Positions 7,457-15,818 of a stretch of DNA of 25,152 nucleotides are shown here, in pieces; position 1 is the stretch's first letter; every line of letters begins with the position of its first letter. Below the pieces are notes generated by a model. It was given only the letters and a program-made list of their open reading frames with translations, did not search any database and was not told the origin of the DNA. A program made the translations under genes and the position numbers. The DNA comes from an uncultured Elusimicrobium sp. (GTDB lineage Bacteria; Elusimicrobiota; Elusimicrobia; Elusimicrobiales; Elusimicrobiaceae): contig CACXHA010000107.1 in the NCBI GenBank assembly GCA_902767385.1, forward strand, positions 1 through 25,152, read 5' to 3'.

Positions 7457-8170
7457 TTATTTCTCCTTTGTTACTAATTTTGCCGCCTGCAAAAGAGGCG
7501 TATACAAATCGTTTTGAACCGGATATTTAATTTCGTTTCGGTCCGTTGTTTGCGTAAAAGTTACGGGCGCATTTTTAATAATACAAAGCGGGCATTGTTC
7601 GTCCGCTTCTCCCATCACAAGCGCCGCAGCGGTAGCCAAACTGTCCGCCACATCAACCAAAGTTGTTTGAAGACGTTTACCAAACAAATCCGGTTTCCCG
7701 CGCAAATCGCTCACTCCTTTAAAACCGGCATACCCTACCGCCGCCGCCACTACCCCCGCACGTAAAGGCAAAATCATACTATCTGTAATCACAATCCCCA
7801 AATTTTGCACATGCCACTTTTGTTTAAGCGTATCACGCAGCTCACTAGCGGGCGCATAACAATCGGGCAATAAAATCAACTTCCCGTTGGCATTACTCTC
7901 GTCAATCCCGGCATTGGTCATAATCATATCGTCTTTAATCGTTAACCAGGCAAGCGGAGTTTTTAAAGCAGCCTGGCTATGCTGTTTAATCAGTTTTTCT
8001 TTTTGGGCCAAGCTTTTATAGGGAAGCGTATTATTTTTCCAAAGAGCCACTACTTTTGAGCAAACCGCCAGCACCGTATTTTCCGGCATCGTGGGAACAA
8101 ACCGCAAGATAAAAGCCGGCAAATCGGCTCCTTCTTTAAATAGTTCTGTGTGAACTGCGGTTAAGTTCAT
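7457..8170 (-). CDS. CofE-like (F420-0:L-glutamate ligase family) protein
   Basis: The 237 residues carry the COG1478/CofE signatures: TNAGIDESNA at about 85-94, ITDS at 128-131, then a GYAG...DLRGKPDLFGKRLQTT block at about 146-170 and DVADSLATAAALVMGEADE. In archaea and actinobacteria CofE adds glutamates to coenzyme F420 using GTP. No other F420 gene is seen here. In some bacteria that lack F420, members of this family have been proposed to replace folate polyglutamate synthase; that role is an inference. The usual ITDSxGRPxR reads ITDSMILPLR. It overlaps hemW by 4 bp (ATGA), and its stop abuts the mscL start. Confidence 0.82.
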   Translation of the reverse strand: MNLTAVHTELFKEGADLPAFILRFVPTMPENTVLAVCSKVVALWKNNTLPYKSLAQKEKLIKQHSQAALKTPLAWLTIKDDMIMTNAGIDESNANGKLILLPDCYAPASELRDTLKQKWHVQNLGIVITDSMILPLRAGVVAAAVGYAGFKGVSDLRGKPDLFGKRLQTTLVDVADSLATAAALVMGEADEQCPLCIIKNAPVTFTQTTDRNEIKYPVQNDLYTPLLQAAKLVTKEK

Positions 8171-9270
8171 GCGTCCTCAAACGGGGCTACAAAGCTGCGG
8201 AAAACTTCATTGGCCAAATATAACCCCTCTGTACTTAATTTTACCTTTTTATTCACGCGGGTGAGAAGTCCGTTTTGAATATGGCGTTCTATTTCGGTAC
8301 CGAACCATTTTTTTTGTTCGGCGGAAAGACAAACCCCGTCTAACTGTCTAAACGCCAGCATTAAACTTTCCCCTACTTGTGCTTTGCCGGTTAACTGTTC
8401 GGAAAATACAATCGGCGTTTTCCCGTTTTCCATATCAAAAATATATTCTTGTAACACCGACGTATTTTGGCTGCGCACTCCGCCGCGGTATGACACCGCC
8501 GCACAACCTAACCCCACATATTCCGCATTTTGCCAATAAAGCAGGTTGTGCTTGGCCTCATAACCGGGCAACGCATAATTGGAAATTTCATAATGATGAT
8601 ACCCGGCCTCGGATAACAACTTATCCGTTTCTTCCAACATCTGCCGCATAAGTACTTGGTCACATACTATCCCTTGCGTAAAAAACGGGGTCCCTTCTTC
8701 AATTTGTAACCCATAAACGGAAATATGGGGTGGGCGCAAATCTAAAAGTTTTTTTAAACTACTGGTAAATTTCACGAGGGTTTGCCCGGGGAGTCCGGCC
8801 ATTAAATCTACATTTATATTCGTAAATCCGCCGCTACGCGCTGCCTCATACGCTTGCAAAAATTGTTCCGCGGTATGCACGCGGCCCAACGTTTTAAGTT
8901 CGTCATTATGAAAACTTTGCAGGCCGATGCTCAGTCGGTTAAACCCCGCCTTGCGCAGCGTAGCTATTTTGGCAGGAATTAAGCTTTCCGGGTTAGCTTC
9001 AAAAGTACTTTCCTCAAAATCGGGAATAGGACGAAAATTTTTACGAATTATTTTAGCCAGCCGTTCAATTTGACCCGCAGACAATAAACTGGGCGTACCG
9101 CCCCCTACGTAAAGCGTTTGGCAGACAATTTCTTTATGTAACGCTGCCTCATGCCCGAGGGCTTGCAAATACGTATCTATGCGTTGTTCTTGCCCGGCAA
9201 AAGAGGAAAAATCGCAGTAATTACACTTTTGTTTGCAGAAAGGGATGTGGATATATAAGCCGCGCTTCAT
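8167..9270 (-). CDS. hemW: HemW-type radical SAM protein (heme chaperone; HemN-like)
   Basis: This 367-residue radical S-adenosylmethionine protein has the CxxxCxxC iron-sulfur motif CKQKCNYCDF near the N-terminus (Cys12, Cys16, Cys19), then VGGGTPSLL and FEANPES, all typical of HemW/HemN. Length, the early position of the cluster and the absence of an N-terminal extension favour HemW, a heme-inserting chaperone, over true coproporphyrinogen dehydrogenase. Such genes are often annotated as oxygen-independent coproporphyrinogen oxidase. It overlaps prfB upstream and the cofE-like gene downstream by 4 bp each, so it sits mid-operon. Confidence 0.9.
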   Translation of the reverse strand: MKRGLYIHIPFCKQKCNYCDFSSFAGQEQRIDTYLQALGHEAALHKEIVCQTLYVGGGTPSLLSAGQIERLAKIIRKNFRPIPDFEESTFEANPESLIPAKIATLRKAGFNRLSIGLQSFHNDELKTLGRVHTAEQFLQAYEAARSGGFTNINVDLMAGLPGQTLVKFTSSLKKLLDLRPPHISVYGLQIEEGTPFFTQGIVCDQVLMRQMLEETDKLLSEAGYHHYEISNYALPGYEAKHNLLYWQNAEYVGLGCAAVSYRGGVRSQNTSVLQEYIFDMENGKTPIVFSEQLTGKAQVGESLMLAFRQLDGVCLSAEQKKWFGTEIERHIQNGLLTRVNKKVKLSTEGLYLANEVFRSFVAPFEDA

Positions 9271-10388
9271 GCTTTTTTGTGTTCGGCTTCGTAATTTAAG
9301 TAGGCCAAAATAAACGGGTCCAAATCGCCGTCCATGACCGTATTAATTTGGCTTGTTTCGTAACCGCTTCTTAAATCTTTAACTAGTTGATAGGGCATAA
9401 ATACGTACGAACGGATTTGGTGCCCCCATGCGATTTCCCCTTTTTGGCCATAGCGTTTTTCGGCTTCCCCGCGTTTTTTATCCATTTCCAACTCGTAGAG
9501 TTTTGCCTTGAGCATTTTCATAGCCGTTTGGCGGTTTTGCAATTGGCTACGCTCAATGCGGCAAGAAACTACAATCCCCGTAGGTTTATGCAACAAACGT
9601 ACCGCACTTTCTACTTTGTTTACGTTTTGCCCGCCATGCCCTCCGGCGCGGGAAGTTTCCAGCTCAATGTCACTTTCCGGGATTTCAATATTGATGTCTT
9701 CGTCAATATCCGGCAGCACGTCGCACGAAGCAAAAGATGTATGCCGCCGCGCATTGGCATCAAACGGGGAAACACGCACCAACCGGTGTACTCCGTTTTC
9801 CCCTTTTAAATAACCATAGGCAAAAGGGCCTTCCACCATGGCGGAAAGCGTTTTGATACCGGCCTCGTCACCGGGTTGTGAATCTAAAATTGAAAATTTA
9901 AAACCATGTTGTTCCGCCCACCGCGTATACATACGCACTAGCATTTGCGCCCAATCACACGACTCTGTCCCCCCCGCCCCGGCGTGGATGGTTAAAATAG
10001 CGTTTAGTTTGTCGTTGGGTTCGCTCAGGCGGATTTCCCCTTCTTTTTGGGCTACTTGTTTTTCAGTTTGGGCCAAACTTTCAAACAAATTATTTAGCTC
10101 CGTTTGATCTTGCATTTCTTTGCACAATTCAAACAAAGCGCTGGCATCTTCCACGTGTTTTTTAAGCTGAAAAAAAGTTTCAATAGATGTTTTTAAAAAA
10201 TCAATTTGGCGGGAAACTTCTTTGGCCTGTTGCGGATTGTTCCAAAATTCGGGGGCAGCGGAACGTTCTTCCAACGAAGCAAGTTCCTCTTTTTTTTGTG
10301 CAATTTTATCAATCGCCTCTATTTTAGCTACCCGGGAAGAGAGTTCTTCTATCTTTTGTTCAACATCCTTAAATTCAATATTATTCAT
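9267..10388 (-). CDS. prfB: Peptide chain release factor 2
   Basis: RF2 releases peptides at UGA and UAA codons. The chosen ATG at 10388 gives 373 residues. The stop-codon-reading SPF motif is at 207-209 (HRLVRVSPFDANARRHTSF) and the catalytic GGQ at 252-254 (RAGGHGGQNVNK). The N-terminal domain is continuous in one frame through the place where many RF2 genes carry an in-frame UGA and a +1 programmed frameshift, so that autoregulation is absent here. The frame extends upstream to 10448, but those 20 hydrophobic residues lie inside lnt and do not resemble RF2. The start overlaps the end of lnt by 8 bp. Confidence 0.96.
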   Translation of the reverse strand: MNNIEFKDVEQKIEELSSRVAKIEAIDKIAQKKEELASLEERSAAPEFWNNPQQAKEVSRQIDFLKTSIETFFQLKKHVEDASALFELCKEMQDQTELNNLFESLAQTEKQVAQKEGEIRLSEPNDKLNAILTIHAGAGGTESCDWAQMLVRMYTRWAEQHGFKFSILDSQPGDEAGIKTLSAMVEGPFAYGYLKGENGVHRLVRVSPFDANARRHTSFASCDVLPDIDEDINIEIPESDIELETSRAGGHGGQNVNKVESAVRLLHKPTGIVVSCRIERSQLQNRQTAMKMLKAKLYELEMDKKRGEAEKRYGQKGEIAWGHQIRSYVFMPYQLVKDLRSGYETSQINTVMDGDLDPFILAYLNYEAEHKKA

Positions 10389-11976
10389 AGAAAAAAACGA
10401 TCGTAGAAATGACAATAGTAAAAAACAAAATGGCACATAGCCACGCAAACCAATCTCCCCATTTCCCGTAAAAAGTAGTACGTCCTAGCACGGATAACGG
10501 CACATTTTGGGTAAGCACCTCTTGCGTGAAAAGACCCGAGGTGGCTTTTACATGTCCAAAAGCATCAATATACGCCGAAAACCCGGTATTCGCCGCCCGT
10601 ACAACCGGTAGTCCGTTTTCGGCCGCCCGCAGCACGTTTACTGCTAAATGCTGATACGGAGCCGCCGTATTAAAAAACCAGGCATCGTTAGTGATATTTA
10701 CAAAAAGTTGTGCTCCTTGTCGATTGAGCGAACGCCACAGTTGCGGGAAAATAGACTCATAACAAATAGTCGTCCCTAGCTTAATTCCACCGGCTTCTAA
10801 CAACGGTTGTTCCATCTCGCCCGGAGTAAAAGAACCCAATGCGCCCATCACCTCTATATTTTGGATAAAATGCTTTAGAAATACGTGAAAAGGAATAAAC
10901 TCCCCAAACGGGACCAATTTGATTTTACGGTAAGCCGAAAGTGCATCTGCTCCCGGCGTTAGCAAATACGCGCCTACATACTGAGTACCCGTTGCGGAAG
11001 ATATATTAGAGCCAATGAGTTGGTAAGCTCCCGAGGTTTGGCCAATGCGGGAAAACAAATCAAAGTACCGTTCTTCGGTTAAGGCACCCGGCACAGCACT
11101 TTCCGGCCAGACCGCTAAATAGACGTTTTGATCCGCTAAAGAAGCTCCCATATTTTGCAAATTTTGTGCAATCTCATCTTCATACTCGGCCGTCCATTTC
11201 TTATACTGATCAATGTTTGGCTGCATGATAGCGGTTTGAACGCTTAACAAAGCGTGCGGATGTTTGGCAAAGTGGGCATAGCGCGTTTGCATGTGCCGTC
11301 CAAACCCATAAACACAACAAAATACCGCCGTAGCAATCCCTAAATGCCACAACCCTTTTTTAAGTCCGGGTACGGCAAAATACCAACCAACGCTACTTCC
11401 TACAAACGCTAGTAAAAAGCTAAGTCCGTAAACCCCGGTAAACGAAGCAATATACAAAACGTCCGGTACGTTCCATTGCGTATATCCTAACATAATCCAC
11501 GGAAATCCAATCCCGTAAAACGCAATCGTTTGATGTAACCACTCCAAAGCCACCCACCCACACGCTACTAGCAGCGGGAAAAATCCCCCCGTTTTGCGAA
11601 GGAAATGGCACGCCCCTCCCAATATAGAAAAAGGAATTGCTAGCAAAGCACTTAACCCTAACCATGCCGCCAATGAAAGAGGTTTAGAAAGGTCTCCGCC
11701 ATGTAAACAGGTGTAATAAATCCAAGAAAGTAAAGCCGCATTACTCAACAGTCCGGTAAACCACCCGTACCCAAAACTTCCCGCCATTGTACGCACATGG
11801 CAAACGCCCCAAATAAACGGAGCCAAGATAAACCAAGCCGCAAACGCAAAAGAATTTTTAGGGTAACTCAAATAAAAAAGCCCCGCCGTAATCACCGCAC
11901 AGACCGTTACAAAAAGCAAACGGCTTGCTTGATGAAACAACATACTCAAACGAGTGGGGTCTTTTGATTCAATCAT
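10381..11976 (-). CDS. lnt: Apolipoprotein N-acyltransferase
   Basis: Lnt adds the third acyl chain to the N-terminal cysteine of lipoproteins in the inner membrane. The 531 residues begin with six to seven membrane segments (to about residue 225), followed by a periplasmic nitrilase-like domain. The catalytic residues can be placed as Glu292 (WPESA), Lys351 (YRKIKLVPFGE) and Cys405 (TICYES), with a further conserved Glu359. A final membrane helix ends the protein. It starts two bases after the stop of the eight-cysteine gene and overlaps prfB by 8 bp. Its presence implies a diderm with triacylated lipoproteins, such as the one at 5794-6204. Confidence 0.94.
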   Translation of the reverse strand: MIESKDPTRLSMLFHQASRLLFVTVCAVITAGLFYLSYPKNSFAFAAWFILAPFIWGVCHVRTMAGSFGYGWFTGLLSNAALLSWIYYTCLHGGDLSKPLSLAAWLGLSALLAIPFSILGGACHFLRKTGGFFPLLVACGWVALEWLHQTIAFYGIGFPWIMLGYTQWNVPDVLYIASFTGVYGLSFLLAFVGSSVGWYFAVPGLKKGLWHLGIATAVFCCVYGFGRHMQTRYAHFAKHPHALLSVQTAIMQPNIDQYKKWTAEYEDEIAQNLQNMGASLADQNVYLAVWPESAVPGALTEERYFDLFSRIGQTSGAYQLIGSNISSATGTQYVGAYLLTPGADALSAYRKIKLVPFGEFIPFHVFLKHFIQNIEVMGALGSFTPGEMEQPLLEAGGIKLGTTICYESIFPQLWRSLNRQGAQLFVNITNDAWFFNTAAPYQHLAVNVLRAAENGLPVVRAANTGFSAYIDAFGHVKATSGLFTQEVLTQNVPLSVLGRTTFYGKWGDWFAWLCAILFFTIVISTIVFFYE

Positions 11977-11978
11977 AT

Positions 11979-12410
11979 TTAATAACTAATACTGCAGCGT
12001 TTAGCCTTACAAACCGGATGAGCGGTTGGACTACATTCTTTTTCTCTAGAAACTTTTTCCGGGCATGTTTTTGTAACCGATTTTTGATTGTTAATGCTGT
12101 TAAAATCTAATATATGATTTACATTGATTGCCGTTACTCCGCTAGGCCCTATCGTGCATCCGCATGGATCTTTTTCTACAATAATACAATCTTCATCCAC
12201 GTCGCAGGCATACACTTTGCGTACACGTGCTTGGCTGCGTGCTTGTTTCTCGGCCTTAGCTGCCGCCTCTTTTTTGGCAGCCAATTCCTGTGCATCTAAC
12301 CGTACAATATCCACCGGAATCGGTGAATCATGTAGCAAAAATACCGGGATTAAGCACATAATCCCTACAGTGCATACCAGCAAAAATACATTTTTTATCA
12401 TTTTGTTCAT
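11979..12410 (-). CDS. Membrane-anchored eight-cysteine protein of unknown function
   Basis: This 143-residue protein has an N-terminal hydrophobic anchor or signal (about residues 8-26), an Ala/Lys/Glu-rich helical stalk (40-66), then an exported domain with eight cysteines at 69, 75, 83, 85, 116, 126, 134 and 139. The spacing C-x5-C-x7-C-x-C ... C-x9-C-x7-C-x4-C, with DEDC and CGC, resembles small eight-cysteine domains in some bacterial exported proteins; this is from memory and unverified. Four disulfides or a metal site are possible. I chose the ATG at 12410, which overlaps the secA stop by 4 bp (ATGA). The longer start at 12428 lies inside secA. It sits between secA and lnt. Confidence 0.8.
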   Translation of the reverse strand: MNKMIKNVFLLVCTVGIMCLIPVFLLHDSPIPVDIVRLDAQELAAKKEAAAKAEKQARSQARVRKVYACDVDEDCIIVEKDPCGCTIGPSGVTAINVNHILDFNSINNQKSVTKTCPEKVSREKECSPTAHPVCKAKRCSISY

Positions 12411-15004
12411 TGATTTGCTCCACAACATTTTTTATATTTTTTCCCGCTTCCACAAGGACAGGGATCGTTGCGTCCAATGTGTTTTTGCACAGGAGCATTT
12501 TGATCTCGGTCCGGGTTTTTAGCGGCAGCCTCTTGCGCACGCTCGGCGGCCGTACGCCGCGGGGGCAATTGCAAGCGGAAGATATAACTCACCATTAAAT
12601 CACGGATATGGTTCATCATGGATTCATACAACTTATACGATTCCTTCTGATATTCAATCAGCGGATCTTTTTGGGCATATCCACGTAAACTAACGCTGTT
12701 TTGCAACTGGTCCAACTCGTATAAGTTTTGTTTCCAAGCACTGTCAATAATTTGCAACAAAAGCATGCGTTCTACTTCGCCAAAGTTAATTCCTTGCTCG
12801 GCAAAATACAAAGTCCGCTGCGCATATAACTCTTTCACGGCATCCATTATTTGCGCAACAAGTTGCTCTTGGAGTTTTTTGCCTACATTCTCCGCCGTTA
12901 GTTCAAACGGAATTGGGAAAAAACGGCGCAACCCCGTATTAAGCGCAGCAAAATCCGTACGTTGCGGATGCTGCGGATGATAATACTGCTCCACTAGTTC
13001 CGACACAATTTCTTCCATCATTTGATGGGATTTATCCGTCATATTTTCCCCATCTAAAATGGCATTGCGGATTCCGTAAATAGCGGTACGTTGTTGGTTC
13101 ATTACTTTGTCGTAATCTAAAAGTTGTTTGCGTATATCAAAGTTACGCCCTTCCACCATACGCTGCGCTCCTTCAATTTGGCGCGTAAGCATAAAAGATT
13201 CTATGGCCTCACCTTCCTTCATGCCTACGTGTGATAAAATAGATGCAATTTTTTGGGAGTTTGCAAACAAACGCATGAGCTCATCATCCAGCGCAATGTA
13301 AAAACGGGAAGTACCCGGATCGCCTTGGCGCGCACAACGCCCACGCAATTGGTTATCAATACGACGGCTTTCATGCCGTTCACTACCAATTACATGCAAC
13401 CCACCCAATTTCACAACAACCTCTTGTTCTTGCGGTGTAGTTGGATTTCCACCCAGTACAATATCTGTTCCGCGCCCAGCCATGTTGGTAGCAATCGTAA
13501 CCGCGCCCTTGCGGCCGGCTTGGCTGATAATTTGGGCTTCCATTTCGTGATATTTAGCGTTTAATACTTTATGCGGAATCCCTTTTTGGCGCAACATTTG
13601 ACTTAATTTTTCCGATTTTTCGATACTACGCGTACCCACCAAAACCGGGGCTCCTTTTTTCCATAGTTCTTCCACTTCTTCCACAATCGCATTAAATTTA
13701 GCACGTTCGGTCAAATATACCGAATCCGGGTAGTCAATACGTTTAGACGGGCGGTTGGGACGGATTTCCACCACGTCTAATTTATAAATTTGCCAAAACT
13801 CATTGGCTTCGGTCATGGCAGTACCCGTCATACCGGAAAGTTTGTTATATAGTTTAAAGAAATTCTGAAACGTAATGGTAGCCAGGGTCTGGTTCTCTTC
13901 TTTAATTTGCAATCCTTCTTTGGCCTCTACTGCTTGGTGCAGCCCGTCACTCCAACGGCGACCGGGCATCAAACGGCCTGTAAACTCGTCTACAATAATT
14001 ACTTCTCCGTCTTTGACCACATAATCCACGTCGCGTTCGTAAAGATGGTGGGCCCGCAACGCTTGGTTAATGTGATGGACCCACTCGGATTGCACGTCGT
14101 CATACAAATTAGTAACGTTCAAAAACTTTTCTGCTTTGGCAATTCCGGTATCGGTTAGCGTAGCAGTATGCGCTTTTTCGTCAATAATCGCATCTACCCC
14201 TTCGTCTAATTTAATACCTTCGTATTTTGCTTTTACTTCGTCTTTTTCGGTAATAATACGCACTTTTAACGAAGGAACCAACCGGTTTACGATATAATAC
14301 TTATCTGTGCTTTGATCCGACGGACCAGAGATAATCAGCGGGGTACGCGCTTCGTCAATTAAAATGGAATCTACTTCGTCCACAATACAGTAATTAAGCG
14401 GACGCAAAACACGGTCCTCACGGCTAATGACCATATTATCACGCAGATAATCAAAGCCCAACTCGTTGTTGGTAACGTATGTAATATCTTTTTGATACAT
14501 TTCTCGGCGTTCTGAATTGGGCATATCGTGCCCAATAAAACCGACGGTAAGCCCTAAAAACTCGTGAATCGGCCCCATCCATTGGCGGTCACGTTTGGCC
14601 AGGTAATCGTTTACAGTCACCACGTGTACCCCTTTACCGGTTAAGGCATTGAGATAAGAAGGCAATACGGCGACCAACGTTTTCCCTTCCCCGGTACGCA
14701 TTTCGGCAATTTTCCCTTGGTGCAGCACAATGCCGCCCAAAAGTTGCACATCATACGGACGTAAACCAATCACACGCTTAGCTGCTTCGCGTACTACCGC
14801 AAAAGCTTCCGGCAAAAGATCGTCCAATGTTTCCCCGTTAGCCAAGCGGGCCTTAAACTCTTGTGTCTTGGCCTTTAACGCATCATCCGTCAATTTTTCC
14901 ATATCAACGGCTAATGCATTAGCAGTATCCACATAATGCTGAATTTTCTTTAAATCACGTTCACTTTTTGTTCCAAAAATTTTGTTAATTACTGTTTGAA
15001 TCAT
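12407..15004 (-). CDS. secA: Preprotein translocase ATPase SecA
   Basis: SecA drives protein export through SecYEG with ATP. The 865 residues are within the family range. Visible parts are Walker A MRTGEGKTL (102-110), VDEVDSILIDEARTPLIISG as the DEAD-type Walker B region near 200-220, the TNMAGRGTDI helicase motif, and the C-terminal zinc-binding SEC-C tail NDPCPCGSGKKYKKCC, which binds SecB and phospholipid in other bacteria. AAGGA lies just before the ATG at 15004. A 46-bp gap separates it from the upstream secreted-protein gene with no obvious terminator, so it is probably in the same operon. It overlaps the eight-cysteine gene by 4 bp. Confidence 0.98.
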   Translation of the reverse strand: MIQTVINKIFGTKSERDLKKIQHYVDTANALAVDMEKLTDDALKAKTQEFKARLANGETLDDLLPEAFAVVREAAKRVIGLRPYDVQLLGGIVLHQGKIAEMRTGEGKTLVAVLPSYLNALTGKGVHVVTVNDYLAKRDRQWMGPIHEFLGLTVGFIGHDMPNSERREMYQKDITYVTNNELGFDYLRDNMVISREDRVLRPLNYCIVDEVDSILIDEARTPLIISGPSDQSTDKYYIVNRLVPSLKVRIITEKDEVKAKYEGIKLDEGVDAIIDEKAHTATLTDTGIAKAEKFLNVTNLYDDVQSEWVHHINQALRAHHLYERDVDYVVKDGEVIIVDEFTGRLMPGRRWSDGLHQAVEAKEGLQIKEENQTLATITFQNFFKLYNKLSGMTGTAMTEANEFWQIYKLDVVEIRPNRPSKRIDYPDSVYLTERAKFNAIVEEVEELWKKGAPVLVGTRSIEKSEKLSQMLRQKGIPHKVLNAKYHEMEAQIISQAGRKGAVTIATNMAGRGTDIVLGGNPTTPQEQEVVVKLGGLHVIGSERHESRRIDNQLRGRCARQGDPGTSRFYIALDDELMRLFANSQKIASILSHVGMKEGEAIESFMLTRQIEGAQRMVEGRNFDIRKQLLDYDKVMNQQRTAIYGIRNAILDGENMTDKSHQMMEEIVSELVEQYYHPQHPQRTDFAALNTGLRRFFPIPFELTAENVGKKLQEQLVAQIMDAVKELYAQRTLYFAEQGINFGEVERMLLLQIIDSAWKQNLYELDQLQNSVSLRGYAQKDPLIEYQKESYKLYESMMNHIRDLMVSYIFRLQLPPRRTAAERAQEAAAKNPDRDQNAPVQKHIGRNDPCPCGSGKKYKKCCGANQ

Positions 15005-15050
15005 AGTTAAAATCCTTAAAAAATAGAAATCCGAGGCCCGTCACACAATA

Positions 15051-15725
15051 CTAACCAGCTACCGGTTTTTTGTGTTTTGTTTTAATGTTTAAATTTTCCG
15101 ATTCTTTCACCAAATCCGCGCGTTGCAACTGCGCGACCGCGGCTTGCGCCTCTGCTTGGGCTAATGTGGTGCGAGTTAAATTTATTAACTGTTCCCCAGT
15201 GTTTGTACGTAAACTTCTTAAATCTGCTTTTACAGTGTTGATAGCGGCCTGTAAACTCTGTTTTTCATCCGAAGTTATTGCCGTCTGATACGCCTGTTGG
15301 TATTGCGAAAGCAACTCTTCTTTGACTTGCACACTTACGGCCCATATACGTGAATAAATGGAATTTAAAGAATCTTGCGCATGGATACGGGCCGAATCTT
15401 GCACATTTATGCCCTGCTGAGAATAAAGCAATGCTTGCCGGTACTCATCCAGGGTTTGGTTTAAAGCAATTGAATTTTCAAAATTACGCGCCAGGGCAAT
15501 CAACGTATAGCGGTTTTCAAGTGTATCGGCCGGTTTTTTTGCCAGATACTCACTAATCACCTCTTCCACTAATTGACTTAAATTTTCATCTTGCTGCGCT
15601 TCTTGCAAAAGCGTGGGGTTATACGCACCAAACAATTCGCGCGCCGTTTCGCGCGTGAGCGAACCTTGTGCGTACAAAGCAGAAGACAAGGTTAATGTGG
15701 CAATTAAAACTAGACCCCTTCTCAT
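15051..15725 (-). CDS. Secreted helical protein of unknown function
   Basis: The 224 residues start with a signal peptide (MRRG, a hydrophobic core, SALYAQ with likely cleavage near residue 19-20). The mature part is almost entirely predicted helix, rich in Gln, Ala, Leu and Glu, has no cysteine, and ends in a basic tail (KTKHKKPVAG). A coiled-coil or helical-bundle periplasmic protein is likely. No family is recognised. It is the first gene of the long minus-strand operon leading into secA. Read on the minus strand, AT-rich TATAGT-like boxes lie just before the ATG, but I could not fix a convincing -35 box. Confidence 0.78.
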   Translation of the reverse strand: MRRGLVLIATLTLSSALYAQGSLTRETARELFGAYNPTLLQEAQQDENLSQLVEEVISEYLAKKPADTLENRYTLIALARNFENSIALNQTLDEYRQALLYSQQGINVQDSARIHAQDSLNSIYSRIWAVSVQVKEELLSQYQQAYQTAITSDEKQSLQAAINTVKADLRSLRTNTGEQLINLTRTTLAQAEAQAAVAQLQRADLVKESENLNIKTKHKKPVAG

Positions 15726-15775
15726 AGACTATATTTTACTATATTCTTAGAACGCGCGCGCGAAAATTTAACCAC

Positions 15776-15801
15776 AAAAAAGCCCCCTTTTGGGGGGCTT
15801 T
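15776..15801 (-). terminator. Rho-independent terminator of the gene at 15819-16295
   Basis: A G/C stem (GCCCCC at 15782-15787 with GGGGGC at 15793-15798) flanked by A and T runs forms a strong hairpin. On the minus strand it is followed by TTTTTT (complement of 15776-15781). It lies 18 bases past the stop of the CcmI-like gene and isolates it from the secA operon. Confidence 0.88.
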
Positions 15802-15818
15802 CCAATCAGCGAATCGAC

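Noticed and set aside
6957..7517. A 186-codon plus-strand frame opposite mscL
   Set aside because: It is antisense to a clear mscL with membrane helices and a zinc ribbon; its composition is that of a shadow frame.
10389..10448. Twenty-residue hydrophobic extension of RF2
   Set aside because: It lies inside lnt in another frame and is not RF2-like; the ATG at 10388 fits the family.
15753..15762. (CG)5 tract upstream of the secreted helical protein gene
   Set aside because: Alternating CG could favour Z-DNA, but five repeats are too short to support any claim.
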